From CATOSP01 sp965237775 (GTDB lineage: Bacteria; Chloroflexota; Dehalococcoidia; Lucifugimonadales; UBA3495): 64,000 bases of DNA. Positions 34,955-44,390 of this stretch are shown in pieces (position 1 is the stretch's first letter; the number at the start of each line of letters is the position of its first letter). The notes beneath the pieces are model-generated. The model did not search any database and was not told the DNA's origin. It was given only the letters and a program-made list of their open reading frames with translations. The stretch spans positions 1,860,001 through 1,924,000 of the forward strand of contig OZ250155.1 of the NCBI GenBank assembly GCA_965237775.1. Reading direction: 5' to 3'. The translations under genes were made by a program, and so were the position numbers.

Positions 34955-35818
34955 TTAGCCGTTCAGGTTCGGTGTTGGTTCCTTGGGCAAGCCCGCGGCA
35001 ACCATTTCCCGCGCCCTGGCTTCCATCGCCGGCATGATCGTATCGATGACGTCCTGGTCCAGGTCCGCGGCGACTCCGGGATAGCCGGCCCTCTCGAGCA
35101 TGGCCGCTAGCTTGCGGGTCTTAAACTGGTCGAGGGTCCATCCCAGGGTATCGGACACGAGCGTCTTGTCAAAGAATATCCGGTGGTTCTTGTTCCTCGG
35201 CCCGTAATGGTAATGAGGCGCGTCCCAGAAGCAGTCGAATGCCAGCAGCTCGGTCTCTTCCGTGAAGTGGCGTCCCGGCGTTCCGGCCAGGTCTGCTAGA
35301 ACGTGGATGGCCATGCCGCCGTCTCCACCGTTCTGAAGCCGCATCTCCAGCCCGAAGCGTATGTTCCCGGCCTCGAACATGTCGGTTCCCCGGTTGTGCT
35401 TTACGGTGTTGCGGCCCGTTGCGAACTTCTCACGGGCGGTGGCGTCGACCTCCGCTAGGGCAGCCTCGACCGCGCTGGTGTCGATCTCGTCGGCTATCTG
35501 AGGATAGCCTGCCTCTCCCACCATGGCCTTAAGGTTGGTGCGGATCTGCTTCACGCTCCAGCCTACTGGGTTGCCGTCCAACGTTGGGTCCATGCGGAAC
35601 AGCTTGTTCTTGCCATCTGGTCCGTAGACATAGCTGCGTTCCAGGTCGAAGCAGTTGAACCGGAGCAGAGTCGTATCCTTGCCGCCGTCGTCGGCAACCA
35701 CGAGGATGGCCACGCCCTGATCGGAATGGTCCTGTACGTTCCCGTCCCACAACTCATGCTGGACTATAAACGTCACTCGCCCGGCTTCGATTCTGGGTCT
35801 AACTGCCTGCTGTGTCAT
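34955..35818 (-). CDS. Protein of unknown function with an internal duplication
   Basis: 287 residues, no recognised family. Two halves of about 100 residues look homologous. The first runs GRVTFIVQHELWDG to GYPQIADEID and the second GNIRFGLEMRLQNG to GYPGVAADLD. Shared features are FNCFDLERSYVYGPDGKNK against FDCFWDAPHYHYGPRNKNH, PVGWSVKQIRTNL against TLGWTLDQFKTRK, and AGYP at the end. No signal peptide, membrane segment or metal motif. ATG at 35818 follows GGGAGG by about 9 nt; the 35839 start is less well placed. Stands alone. Confidence 0.75.
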   Translation of the reverse strand: MTQQAVRPRIEAGRVTFIVQHELWDGNVQDHSDQGVAILVVADDGGKDTTLLRFNCFDLERSYVYGPDGKNKLFRMDPTLDGNPVGWSVKQIRTNLKAMVGEAGYPQIADEIDTSAVEAALAEVDATAREKFATGRNTVKHNRGTDMFEAGNIRFGLEMRLQNGGDGGMAIHVLADLAGTPGRHFTEETELLAFDCFWDAPHYHYGPRNKNHRIFFDKTLVSDTLGWTLDQFKTRKLAAMLERAGYPGVAADLDQDVIDTIMPAMEARAREMVAAGLPKEPTPNLNG

Positions 35819-36552
35819 ACTTTCTCTACCTCCCAACATCTTGTTATTGGTCTTTTGCCGTCGGCCTGCGCGCTGTCTAACACAGGTTGAGGCGCGGCCA
35901 TCCAGCGTTGGGGAAATTATACCATCTTCCTTTCAAATGTAAGACGGTGAGGGCTAATCTCCGTGCCTTTCGCTTATTTGATGCAAGAGCAGACTGGGGC
36001 CGTTAGTTGTAATGGGTTGGCGTCAGCTCTGACCTGGGAGCGGTATTCATCCGCTGGCGGGCAGAGAGGTGAGAGTTTTTTTGTTCCGGGGTCATAGTGT
36101 GTCGTTTTGTGTCAGTCATTCTACTTGGTAGATAGGGATTTGGGCCGGGGCTGAAGTCTGCTAATAGTGATGGTAGCGGGCTGGCACCGGGACTGGCAAG
36201 GGGGTGATGTCAGGGTCACAGGACCTTTTCATTCTCGGTGCACCCGGCGGACTTCACACTTTCGCCCAAGGGCCTGGATTCCCGCTTTCGCGGGAATGAC
36301 GGTTGATTCAGTGGGCCTCTTGGGAAAACGAAAAGGCCCTGGTCATGGTCATTCGATTATCGGCCCAATTGTGCGAACCGGGATTCACAGGATTATGGGA
36401 TTCGCATGATTTGCAATCATATAAACCCCGGAATCAGAGAAGCCGCAGTTCAGACGAACCATGGAAAAGCCCTTCGGGTGGGCCGGGCCGCGTTGGCTAC
36501 GGAAAGACTCTGCCGTATCCTCGCCGAAAGATCACCAACTCGACTGCGGATA
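35819..36552. other. Intergenic region with repeat remnants
   Basis: About 730 bases without a supportable gene. It contains an AT-rich patch near 35915-35940 upstream of the gene at 34955, and the inverted-repeat element at 36219-36341. The remainder shows no recognisable structure. Confidence 0.6.
36219..36341. repeat. Inverted-repeat element enclosing a dispersed palindrome
   Basis: CAGGACCTTTTCATTCTC (36219-36236) matches the reverse complement of 36324-36341 (CAGGGCCTTTTCGTTTTC) at most positions. Inside is GGATTCCCGCTTTCGCGGGAATGACGG, a palindromic repeat with relatives at 3562, 47761 and 57960-58190. A small mobile element is plausible but only one copy is seen. Confidence 0.45.
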
Positions 36553-38103
36553 CTACCACAACCAGTCGGCCACTCGCTCACCGATCATTATGGCCGTGGC
36601 GTGGGTGTTGGCGCGCACGACTTGAGGCGCGACCGACAGATCGGCGATCCGCAAGCCCTCGATCCCTCGCACACGGCAATACTGGTCGACCACTGCGGTT
36701 GGGTCCGAGTCCGGACCCATCTTGCACGTCCCGGATGTGTGCTGGGTAGTACTTACATTTTGCAGTATCCACGACTCCAACGTTTCGTCGGTGGCCAGGT
36801 CAGCGGGCGAGGGAGAAAGCCAGCCATCCACGATGGAGCTAAAGGCCGAGTCCTCGATCAATCTTTGCGCCAGCCGTATACACTCCCGCACTCGTCTGAT
36901 GTCTTCTGTGCTCCGGAGGTAGCGGTAGTCAAGGAGAGGCGGTTCATGCGGATTGGGCGCAGACAGCAGCAACCCCCCGGAACTCTCCGCCTGCTCCAAC
37001 ATGCAGGTAAGGCGCACCCCTACACCGTCGTCCGGCCAGGCGTCGTTGGGATGGTCTCCGGCTCCGGGGCCTGAATAGTTCGAGGGGAAAAGCTGCATAT
37101 CGTTTCGCAGCGCCGACCCCGGGACCGTGTAGCGCAGGCCCACTTGCATCCTGGGTCCAGTCAAATCCAACCGAAACCCCGCTTTGGCCTGCAGTTCCAG
37201 CGTGAACATTGGGTGGTCTCGCAGGTTCTGACCGACACCGGGGAGGTCGCGGACCACGGGTATTCCACGGCTGGAGAGATGCTCCGCTGGACCAAGTCCC
37301 GAGAGCATGAGAAGTTGTGGAGTAGCGATCCCTCCCGCGGCCAACACGATCTGATTGCCCTCTAGAGAGAACCGTTGTCCCCCGCTTTCCACTTCGACGC
37401 CCACAGCCCTGGAACCTTCGAACAGTACCCTCGCTGCCAACGCGCTTCCCCTGACCGTGAGGTTTATCCGGTGGCGGGAAGGGTCCAGGTAGGTCAATGC
37501 CGTGCTCATGCGCACGCCTTCCCTAGTGTTGAACGGCACCGGACCCACTCCCGTGGAGTCGGGGTTGTTCATGTCCGGGTCGTGGGGGAACCCGGCCCTC
37601 ACGCAGGCTTGGTAGAAGGCTTCCTGAAACGGTCGCCACTCCTCACGGTTGAACCGCCGGACCGGAATCGGCCCGTCACCCCCATGAAAGTCGTCCCGGA
37701 CGTCGGCGTCGTTCTCCAGCCTGCGGAAATAGGGCAGGAGTTTGAGGAAAGACCATTCTTCGTTGCCCTGGGCCGCCCAGCCGTCGTAGTCCTCCGGCAG
37801 CCCACGGAGGAACACCTGACCGTTAACGGCGCTGGAGCCACCGACGATCCTGCCCCGGTCGGCGTACATCGGCGCGGACTGCTGGGGTGTGCCAACGGCC
37901 CGGTACCCCCAGTTGTAAGGCGATCCCTCGGAGGCTGCTGCCTGGCTATATCCGTTGGCTATCTCCGGAGGCAGGTACTCGGGGGACAGGTAGTCGGGAC
38001 CGGCCTCCAGCAGCAAGACCGACCGTGACGGGTCTTCAGACAAGCGGCTGGCCAACACGCAGCCTGCCGCGCCTGCCCCGACGATTATCACGTCATAGTT
38101 CAT
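36553..38103 (-). CDS. GMC oxidoreductase (paralogue 2)
   Basis: 516-residue FAD-dependent GMC oxidoreductase: VGAGAAGCVLASRL and LLLEAGPDYLS at the FAD site, GRIVGGSSAVNGQVFLRG as the signature region, GGIATPQLLMLSGLGP as the second signature, and TTQHTSGTCKMG at the catalytic His. It lies 17 nt downstream of the LLM gene at 38121 on the same strand, so the two flavoproteins are likely co-transcribed and may act in sequence. Confidence 0.94.
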   Translation of the reverse strand: MNYDVIIVGAGAAGCVLASRLSEDPSRSVLLLEAGPDYLSPEYLPPEIANGYSQAAASEGSPYNWGYRAVGTPQQSAPMYADRGRIVGGSSAVNGQVFLRGLPEDYDGWAAQGNEEWSFLKLLPYFRRLENDADVRDDFHGGDGPIPVRRFNREEWRPFQEAFYQACVRAGFPHDPDMNNPDSTGVGPVPFNTREGVRMSTALTYLDPSRHRINLTVRGSALAARVLFEGSRAVGVEVESGGQRFSLEGNQIVLAAGGIATPQLLMLSGLGPAEHLSSRGIPVVRDLPGVGQNLRDHPMFTLELQAKAGFRLDLTGPRMQVGLRYTVPGSALRNDMQLFPSNYSGPGAGDHPNDAWPDDGVGVRLTCMLEQAESSGGLLLSAPNPHEPPLLDYRYLRSTEDIRRVRECIRLAQRLIEDSAFSSIVDGWLSPSPADLATDETLESWILQNVSTTQHTSGTCKMGPDSDPTAVVDQYCRVRGIEGLRIADLSVAPQVVRANTHATAIMIGERVADWLW

Positions 38104-38120
38104 AAGCTCTGTCCCCGCCG

Positions 38121-39314
38121 CTATTCGTAGGGCCGGAGCGGGACTTCGTGGAGCGCCGGGATCACCTCTTTGCCGATAAGCTCGATGGAGCGCATGACGT
38201 CTTCGTGGGGCATGTCTCCCTCGTTGCCGTAACAGATCAGGTACCCGGGAGCGACGGAGTCCAGTATTTCCGTGAGCCTTCTGATTACGGTGTCCGGACT
38301 GCCCACGACGATGCTTCCGGCCTCCTGTAGGTCCTCATATGTTTGGATTTTCTGTCCAAGGCGCGTTCCCACACCGGCGGGTATCTGGCGGATGACCTCT
38401 ACGGCGGCTCGGGACCTGTAGCCGGGAGGGTCGTTGTGCTCCGAAGGTCCCTTGAACCGGTGTTTGCCGTGCCACATATAGGTGCGCCCGATCTCCTGTG
38501 CCTTTTCGTCGGTGTCAGCGCAGAAGACCAGGACGTTGCCACCGAAGTTCCCCGGTCCCGGCTGGTAACCGGACTCGCGGGCAGTGTGGATGTAGATGTC
38601 CTTCAGCCACTCGGTCTGGCCGCGGATAACCTGGAGGTTGAGGTAGGGATAGCCGTGCTCGGCGGCCCAGATAACGCTCTCTGGGCTTCCTGTGCCGGGG
38701 AACCAGATGTCCGGGTGAGGCTTCTGCATGGGTAGCACCCAGGGGTTGACCACTCGGTGATGGAAGTGCTCGCCCTCGTAACGGAAGGGTCCGGGCGTGG
38801 TCCAGCACTTCAGAATCAGGTCGTGGGCTTCTTCGAACCTGCTGCGGTTTTCGGTGGGGTCGATGCCCGCCTGCAATGTCTCGATGGAACTGCCCCGGAC
38901 GAACCCGGATATTATCCGGCCTCCGGAGTAACAGTCCAGCATGGCGATCTCTTCGGCCATCCTGATTGGATCGTTGATGGCTATAACGTTGCCCAGGATG
39001 GCGATCTTCACCCGTTGGGTTACTTTGGCGAGGACGGCCGCGTCCAGGTTGGCGGCGGGTTTCATGCACCAATAGGCGGTGTGATGCTCGTTGGTCATTA
39101 TCCCGTCGAAACCAACTTCGTCCACCAGCGCGTACTGCTCGTGGTACTGGTTGTACAGCACGTGCGCCTTTTCCGGGTCGAAGTAGGTGTTCGGGAACAG
39201 GAAACGGGTCGCGTCGTACCGGTCCAGGTCCTCGTCGGTGACGTAGCCGTTGGGCTGTTCCGAGAACCAATAGACTTCCACTCTGTCGCTGGGGCGCGTT
39301 AGTTGGTCAACCAT
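38121..39314 (-). CDS. LLM-class flavin-dependent monooxygenase (paralogue 2)
   Basis: 397-residue bacterial-luciferase-family protein. VDEVGFDGIMTNEHHTAYW is the EHH segment of the flavin site, VAINDPIRMAEEIAMLDCYSGGRIISGFVRGS is characteristic, and WFPGTGSPESVIWAAEH follows. Relatives are FMNH2-dependent alkane or aromatic monooxygenases. ATG at 39314 with GGAG 6 nt before it. Confidence 0.93.
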   Translation of the reverse strand: MVDQLTRPSDRVEVYWFSEQPNGYVTDEDLDRYDATRFLFPNTYFDPEKAHVLYNQYHEQYALVDEVGFDGIMTNEHHTAYWCMKPAANLDAAVLAKVTQRVKIAILGNVIAINDPIRMAEEIAMLDCYSGGRIISGFVRGSSIETLQAGIDPTENRSRFEEAHDLILKCWTTPGPFRYEGEHFHHRVVNPWVLPMQKPHPDIWFPGTGSPESVIWAAEHGYPYLNLQVIRGQTEWLKDIYIHTARESGYQPGPGNFGGNVLVFCADTDEKAQEIGRTYMWHGKHRFKGPSEHNDPPGYRSRAAVEVIRQIPAGVGTRLGQKIQTYEDLQEAGSIVVGSPDTVIRRLTEILDSVAPGYLICYGNEGDMPHEDVMRSIELIGKEVIPALHEVPLRPYE

Positions 39315-39458
39315 CGGTGTCTCCTCTCAGGTCCGGCCTCCTTCAGGTTGGCTACGATTTTACACGTTCCACCACGGCAGCGCACGGGACTCACACCGCA
39401 GGCGCGGCGGCTGCACTCTGGGCCAGGGCAACTCCGCCCGGCGAGTGAAATATCTTGG

Positions 39459-39487
39459 TAGACAACTCCTTTCCTCCGGCGTACTAT
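39459..39487 (+). promoter_or_regulatory. Candidate promoter of the NHL-repeat gene
   Basis: TAGACA (39459-39464), 17-nt spacer, TACTAT (39482-39487): 5 of 6 and 4 of 6 matches to sigma-70 consensus, about 42 nt before the ATG, leaving room for the AGGAGG ribosome site. Confidence 0.45.
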
Positions 39488-39529
39488 TCCAGCGTGATTC
39501 CAAGAGCTAAATGAGGAGGTCACCTTCAG

Positions 39530-40402
39530 ATGACTACGTTAGGATCTGGCCAGTTCACCTACGAAGCCATTCTTGACTGGGCGAAGTTACCCGACGGCGA
39601 CACTTTCGAGACGGTCAGCGCCGTGGCTACGGATTCCCAGGACCGCGTCTACGCCTTCCAACGCAAAGAGCCTCCCGTCATGATTTTCGACCGCGACGGG
39701 AACTTGCTGGACTCTTGGGGCAACGGCGCGTTCGAGTTCGCCCATGGCATACATATCGCAAACGACATAGTTTACGTAACGGACCGGAATAATTCGGTGT
39801 GCATCATGTACACTTTGGATGGCAAGCCCATCCAGATGCTGGGACGCCATGGCGTCCACTCGGACACGGGATGCGAGAATCCCGGAGACCTTTGCCCCAG
39901 GGCGGCCGGCCCTTTCAACTACCCAAGTGAGTTGGTCCCTTCGCCATCGGGAGACCTGTACGTTTCCGACGGCTACAGGAACGCCCGTATCCACCGGTTC
40001 ACCGCCGATGGCGAACTCAAACAGTCATGGGGCCAGCCCGGAAAGACCGCCCCCGGGGAGTTCCACCTGCCTCACAGCCTGCTGGTGGACGACGCAAGTA
40101 CGGTGTTCGTATGCGACCGGGAGAACCACCGCATTCAAGTGTTCGACGGCGATGGCGAGTTCCAGGCTATATGGACCGACATCCAGCGTCCCATGGACAT
40201 CTCCGAGGGACCGGATGGCAATCTGTACGTCAGTGAAGGCGGACGGGACGATTCCCCGTCGCGTTTCAGCGTCTTGGACAAGCAGGGGAATGTCTTGGGC
40301 CGCTTCCCGGCTCGCGGCGGTCACGGTAGCTGGGTCGACGCCCACGGGGACATCTATGTGGGGACGCCGACCAGCGTGGACAAGTACATCCGGCAGACTT
40401 AG
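39530..40402 (+). CDS. NHL-repeat beta-propeller protein
   Basis: 290 residues built of NHL-type repeats: VSAVATDSQDRVYAFQRK, GDLYVSDGYRNARIHRF, HSLLVDDASTVFVCDRENHRI and GNLYVSEG. This six-bladed arrangement is shared with peptidyl-alpha-hydroxyglycine alpha-amidating lyase-like proteins. The Cys pair at DTGCENPGDLCPRAAG may form a disulfide. No signal peptide. AGGAGG precedes the ATG. Lyase activity is not established. Confidence 0.88.
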   Translation: MTTLGSGQFTYEAILDWAKLPDGDTFETVSAVATDSQDRVYAFQRKEPPVMIFDRDGNLLDSWGNGAFEFAHGIHIANDIVYVTDRNNSVCIMYTLDGKPIQMLGRHGVHSDTGCENPGDLCPRAAGPFNYPSELVPSPSGDLYVSDGYRNARIHRFTADGELKQSWGQPGKTAPGEFHLPHSLLVDDASTVFVCDRENHRIQVFDGDGEFQAIWTDIQRPMDISEGPDGNLYVSEGGRDDSPSRFSVLDKQGNVLGRFPARGGHGSWVDAHGDIYVGTPTSVDKYIRQT

Positions 40403-40435
40403 CCCGGATAAGTGACCTGGTCAACTGTCCAAGAA

Positions 40436-40471
40436 TTCCGGGCCGCGACAGACGTCTGTCGCGGCCCGGAA
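40436..40471. terminator. Perfect palindromic terminator between convergent genes
   Basis: 36-bp perfect palindrome (18-bp arms, TTCCGGGCCGCGACAGAC and its complement) followed on the plus strand by ACTTTTACTT. It separates the NHL gene and the epoxide-hydrolase-like gene and can serve both. The central bases must open as the loop. Confidence 0.8.
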
Positions 40472-40475
40472 ACTT

Positions 40476-41345
40476 TTACTTGACCAGAAAGTCCAGAAGC
40501 TCCCGGTTTACCGCGTCGGGAGTCTCCCATTGTAGGAAGTGGCCGTAGTTGCCCATGTGCCTCGCCTCGGCGTTGGGAAAGAACTTGCGCCAGGCTTCCT
40601 CCAGCGGTCCCGCTCCCATCCTTTCCGCCGTCCTGGCCCGCCGCACGCCGAATAAGAACAGCAGCGGCGTCGACAATCGGCGTTCCCCGTCCGCCTGCCA
40701 GTCGGGCGGGTCCTCGTAGGCGGCCGCACGGTAGTAGCTGAACCCGCCCCGCAACGCTCCGGGCTGGGAGTACGCTTTTACATACTCGGCTATCTCCGCG
40801 TCGCTGAGGGGGTACTTGTTGATGCACCAGTCGCGGAATATGTGGCGTAAGTACACTTCCTCGCGCCCCTCGATCAGCTTCTCCGGGAGGTCAAACTGCT
40901 GGTGGAAGTACGAATGCCAGCGCTCCCGGACCACGGAAGGCGCTTGGGGTCCCAGTTGCTCGATGGGCGGCGTAGAATCGATGAGCACCATGCGGCGCAC
41001 TGCGTCTTCATGGTCCAGGGCGAACCTGAAGGCGACCCTGGCCCCTATGTCGTGCGCCACCAACGACACCTGCCCGTGTCCTAGCGATCTGGCGAGCTCG
41101 AAGATGTCTGAAGCCGCGGTGCGGGTGCTGTAGCCGGATAGGGGTTTGTCGGAAAAGCCGAAGCCGCGCATGTCCGGCACGATCACTTGGAACCGTTCCG
41201 ACAACACGGGGATCTGATGCCGCCAGCTATACCAGAACTCGGGCCAGCCGTGGAGCAGGATCACGGGATCGCCCGCACCCTCAACTACGTAGTGCATGTT
41301 GATGCCGTTGACCACTGCCGTGCGATGGTCGAAGCTGTCGCTCAT
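40476..41345 (-). CDS. Alpha/beta hydrolase, epoxide-hydrolase-like
   Basis: 289 residues. HGWPEFWYSWRHQIP is the HGxP motif with the epoxide-hydrolase WPE(x)WYSWRHQ pattern, AHDIGARVAF the nucleophile Asp elbow (so an alkyl-enzyme type hydrolase), and GHFLQWE near the end the catalytic His. Epoxide hydrolase or haloacetate dehalogenase activity are both compatible; the substrate is unknown. Confidence 0.92.
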   Translation of the reverse strand: MSDSFDHRTAVVNGINMHYVVEGAGDPVILLHGWPEFWYSWRHQIPVLSERFQVIVPDMRGFGFSDKPLSGYSTRTAASDIFELARSLGHGQVSLVAHDIGARVAFRFALDHEDAVRRMVLIDSTPPIEQLGPQAPSVVRERWHSYFHQQFDLPEKLIEGREEVYLRHIFRDWCINKYPLSDAEIAEYVKAYSQPGALRGGFSYYRAAAYEDPPDWQADGERRLSTPLLFLFGVRRARTAERMGAGPLEEAWRKFFPNAEARHMGNYGHFLQWETPDAVNRELLDFLVK

Positions 41346-41452
41346 GCCTTAACCTCCTGCCAATGTTCGGGCAGTAACGTGGGAATGCCCTTCGTTCTCA
41401 CTGTGTTAGTATACCCATCTACCCAGCCTCCACAGACAGCGCCAGTGTAGAA

Positions 41453-42778
41453 GTGTTTACTTTCCCCCTCAAGTCCTTCGGACGCTTCAATCCCCGGATA
41501 TTCCCGGGCTGGTGGATGGTGTCCCTGGCCGGGGTACTCCATTCGATCAACTCTTCCGCTTACAACAAGGGGTACGTCGTATTCCTGTTACCGGTGAGCG
41601 AGGGGTTGGGCGTTAGCCGCGCCGCGATCTCCCTGGTGTTCTCCATGTCACGGTCCGAAGGCGGGCCAATAAGCCCGGTCGCTGGCTGGGTGATCGACCG
41701 GTTTGGTCCTAAACCGGTCCTGTTGGTTGGGGCAGCGCTATCGGGGGCGGGGTTCCTCCTGCTGGGGCGAACGGATAATATCTGGACCTTCGGCCTGGTC
41801 TACCTGGGAATGATCACCCTGGGCAGCGACTTGGCATTTTCCAACTCCCTTTCCGCGTTAATCAATAATTGGTTCCGGCGCAGGCGCGCCCTGGCCATGT
41901 CTTCCTACCATGCGGTCAGCTCGCTGACCCCGGCGGTCCTGGTGCCGCTGCTGGCCATTCTGATCGCGGCGCAGGGATGGCGAACTGCGTCCACGGTAGC
42001 GGGAGTGGTCATCTTGGCCTTCGCCGTTCCCCTCTCCCTCATGGTCCGCAACACCCCGGAGTCCATGGGCCTCCAGCCCGACGGCGGACCGGTGGCGCAA
42101 CCCCGGGGCGCGGCGGTCGGCGGTCCGAGGGAATCACCGCCATCGAGGACCGCCCAGCCTCCGGACTTCGACGTGGGGGAGGCCTTTCATGCCCCGTCGT
42201 ATTGGCTGCTTATGACGGGAAGTATCCTCAGACTGACCGCCAAGGGTGGAGTAATTCTGCACATCATCCCCATCCTGGTCTGGAAGGGCGCCGGAGAGCA
42301 GGAGGCGGCGTTTATCTTCGGGTTTCTCCTGTTCCTGCTGGTGCCATTGTCGCTACTTTTTGGCTGGCTGGCGGATATGTGGCCCAAGAACTTGGTCCTA
42401 TCCACGACGGGCGTATCAGGGACCATTGGTTTCTTGCTGCTGGCGCTCCCCCTAACTTCAACCTGGTCAATCTATCTATTCGTCCTGCTGTTCGCCATTG
42501 CGGAGACCAGCGGTTCCAATAACTGGGCCACGATCGGGGACTACTTTGGGCGCAAATCCTACGGCCGGCTGAGGGGACTCACTCAGTTGGCCGCAAGCCC
42601 TGGGGTCTTCCTCGCGCCGGTGTTTGCCGGCTGGTGGTACGACCGGCACGAGAGTTACACCATTCCGCTCTGGCTCTTTACTGGGTTCTTCGCCCTCGCC
42701 GCGTTATCATTCGCCCTGATGCGAAAGCCTGTACAATTCCAGAGCGCCGCCGCCGTTGAGAATCGGGCGCCCGCCTGA
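41453..42778 (+). CDS. MFS transporter
   Basis: 441 residues with about twelve hydrophobic segments in two halves. GWVIDRFGPKPVLLVG is the conserved cytoplasmic loop 2-3 motif; the central loop is long and charged (residues about 205-240). It resembles monocarboxylate-type permeases, but the substrate is undecided. The GTG at 41453 begins the protein; no strong ribosome site is seen. Two bases separate its stop from the convergent LLM gene. Confidence 0.92.
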   Translation: MFTFPLKSFGRFNPRIFPGWWMVSLAGVLHSINSSAYNKGYVVFLLPVSEGLGVSRAAISLVFSMSRSEGGPISPVAGWVIDRFGPKPVLLVGAALSGAGFLLLGRTDNIWTFGLVYLGMITLGSDLAFSNSLSALINNWFRRRRALAMSSYHAVSSLTPAVLVPLLAILIAAQGWRTASTVAGVVILAFAVPLSLMVRNTPESMGLQPDGGPVAQPRGAAVGGPRESPPSRTAQPPDFDVGEAFHAPSYWLLMTGSILRLTAKGGVILHIIPILVWKGAGEQEAAFIFGFLLFLLVPLSLLFGWLADMWPKNLVLSTTGVSGTIGFLLLALPLTSTWSIYLFVLLFAIAETSGSNNWATIGDYFGRKSYGRLRGLTQLAASPGVFLAPVFAGWWYDRHESYTIPLWLFTGFFALAALSFALMRKPVQFQSAAAVENRAPA

Positions 42779-42779
42779 A

Positions 42780-43904
42780 TTAACCCTGGTTAGCTTTTGC
42801 CCTTTCCTTCTCGCGGAAGTGGGGGATCACGTATTTGCCGAAAAGGCTGAGCGTGTTCATCACCTCTTCATGGTTCTCAGGCCCGATGGCGCTCAGAGCA
42901 AACACCTGCTCGATTCCCAGGGCCTCGTAGGTCTCCATGAACCTGATGCAGTCGTCCGGCGTACCGACGCAGAAGGATGTTCCCCGGTTGACCACGTCCC
43001 GGGCGGTGGGGTCCCCGTCGTAAGGTCCGGCAGCCAAGCGTTGGTCCCGCTCGTAATAGCCCTGGTAATCTGGCGGCACCGTTGCCGGGTCCACGCCCCG
43101 CCAGACCAGCCTGGCGCGTTCCCGTTGCTGGTCGCCGTACCACCCCATCAACTCCACTCCCCGTTCGTCAATCACCTTCCGGTCCTCGTGGCAAAAGGCG
43201 GCGGTCATCAGCGCGTTCTGGTGATTGACGCGCACACCGGCTTGCTTCGCCTCTGTCACCGACTTGTTATACAGGTCGAGCACGTTGGCGGTCTTTTCCG
43301 GGCCGCCCTCGGCTCCCAGCAACGCGCCCAGTCCCATCGACCCAGCGAGTCTGGTGGTCTCTTCGCTGGAGCATGCCGACCAGAGGGGCGGATGCGGCTT
43401 CTGTAGCGGCTTGGGGAGCACTTCCCGGGGAGGTATCTGGAAGTATTCGCCCTCGTGGGTGATGACCTCTTGTTCCCAGATTTTAGGTAACACCTGGGCG
43501 TATTCCTGCCACATGCCGCGGGTGTCCTTCAGCCCGGAACCGTAAGGGGTTAGCTGATATGGGTACCCGGTCCTACCGAGTCCCACGTCTACCCGTCCCC
43601 GGCTCAGGATATCGAGGGTCGCCATGCGGGCGGCGGTGTGCAGCGGGTGGTGAATCGGGGCCAGCACTACGCCAATGCCGAGCCTCATCCGGGTGGTGCG
43701 CTGGCTGACCGCTGCCAGGGTCAGGTCCGGGGCGCTGTTGTGCGACCATTCAGGGCGGAAATGGTGCTCCGAAAACCAAACGCTGTCGTAGTCCATCTCT
43801 TCGGCGTAGGAAATCTGTTCCAGCGCTTCCCAGAAGCGCCGGGCTTCGGTCTCCTCGTTCCAGGGCTTGGGGACCTGAATCTGGTAAAACAGACCAAATT
43901 TCAT
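42780..43904 (-). CDS. LLM-class flavin-dependent monooxygenase (paralogue 3)
   Basis: 374-residue luciferase-family protein. MKFGLFYQIQVPKPW at the start, MDYDSVWFSEHHF as the flavin-site His pair, IGVVLAPIHHPLHTAARMATLDILSRGRVDVGLGR in the middle and GTPDDCIRFMETYEALG at the end. ATG at 43904 follows GGGAGG; the longer frame start at 43979 is not supported. Different substrate specificity from paralogues 1, 2 and 4 is likely given low apparent similarity. Confidence 0.93.
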   Translation of the reverse strand: MKFGLFYQIQVPKPWNEETEARRFWEALEQISYAEEMDYDSVWFSEHHFRPEWSHNSAPDLTLAAVSQRTTRMRLGIGVVLAPIHHPLHTAARMATLDILSRGRVDVGLGRTGYPYQLTPYGSGLKDTRGMWQEYAQVLPKIWEQEVITHEGEYFQIPPREVLPKPLQKPHPPLWSACSSEETTRLAGSMGLGALLGAEGGPEKTANVLDLYNKSVTEAKQAGVRVNHQNALMTAAFCHEDRKVIDERGVELMGWYGDQQRERARLVWRGVDPATVPPDYQGYYERDQRLAAGPYDGDPTARDVVNRGTSFCVGTPDDCIRFMETYEALGIEQVFALSAIGPENHEEVMNTLSLFGKYVIPHFREKERAKANQG

Positions 43905-44095
43905 GGCAACCTCCCGGGGAGTATCTGACTCGTGCGTAATCGGATGCTTGGGGATAGACGTGGCGCGGCAATCTGCCACGCCCGCGCACCGCCATTATAG
44001 GTTGCGGCGAATCGCCGTCAATCCCAGGGCGATTTCGGGATTGCGGGGTGGGGGACTTCGCTCCAAGGGACACTCGACCGACTACCGTCGGACCA

Positions 44096-44256
44096 GGGTC
44101 TTTCAATTATTCGAATACTACCCCTTCTGCCTTGAGGGAGAAGGACGGGATGAGGGTGAAATTCCATGCACCAGCCAGGTTGCCCCTCGCCACATAGCCC
44201 TCACCCCAACCCCTCTCCCAGAGGGCGAGGGGCTGCCGCGGATAACTGAAACACCC
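44096..44256. mobile_element. MITE-like element family 1, copy 2
   Basis: 161-bp element with ends GGGTCTTTCA and TGAAACACCC (one mismatch from the other copies). Interior is nearly the same as the copy at 52763. It occupies much of the 485-base gap between the LLM gene at 42780 and the isochorismatase-like gene; the rest of that gap shows no gene. Confidence 0.75.
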
Positions 44257-44390
44257 TGACCGTCGGACTTCCCTCGGTTACACAAACAAGGGACTACGCT
44301 TATAATGTGCGGCGAGCGTTTGGCGGCCACGCTCCAAGCGGAGCCGTTCGCTCTCGCAGAATATATTTCTTAAGCGAAGGAGGCCCACCA

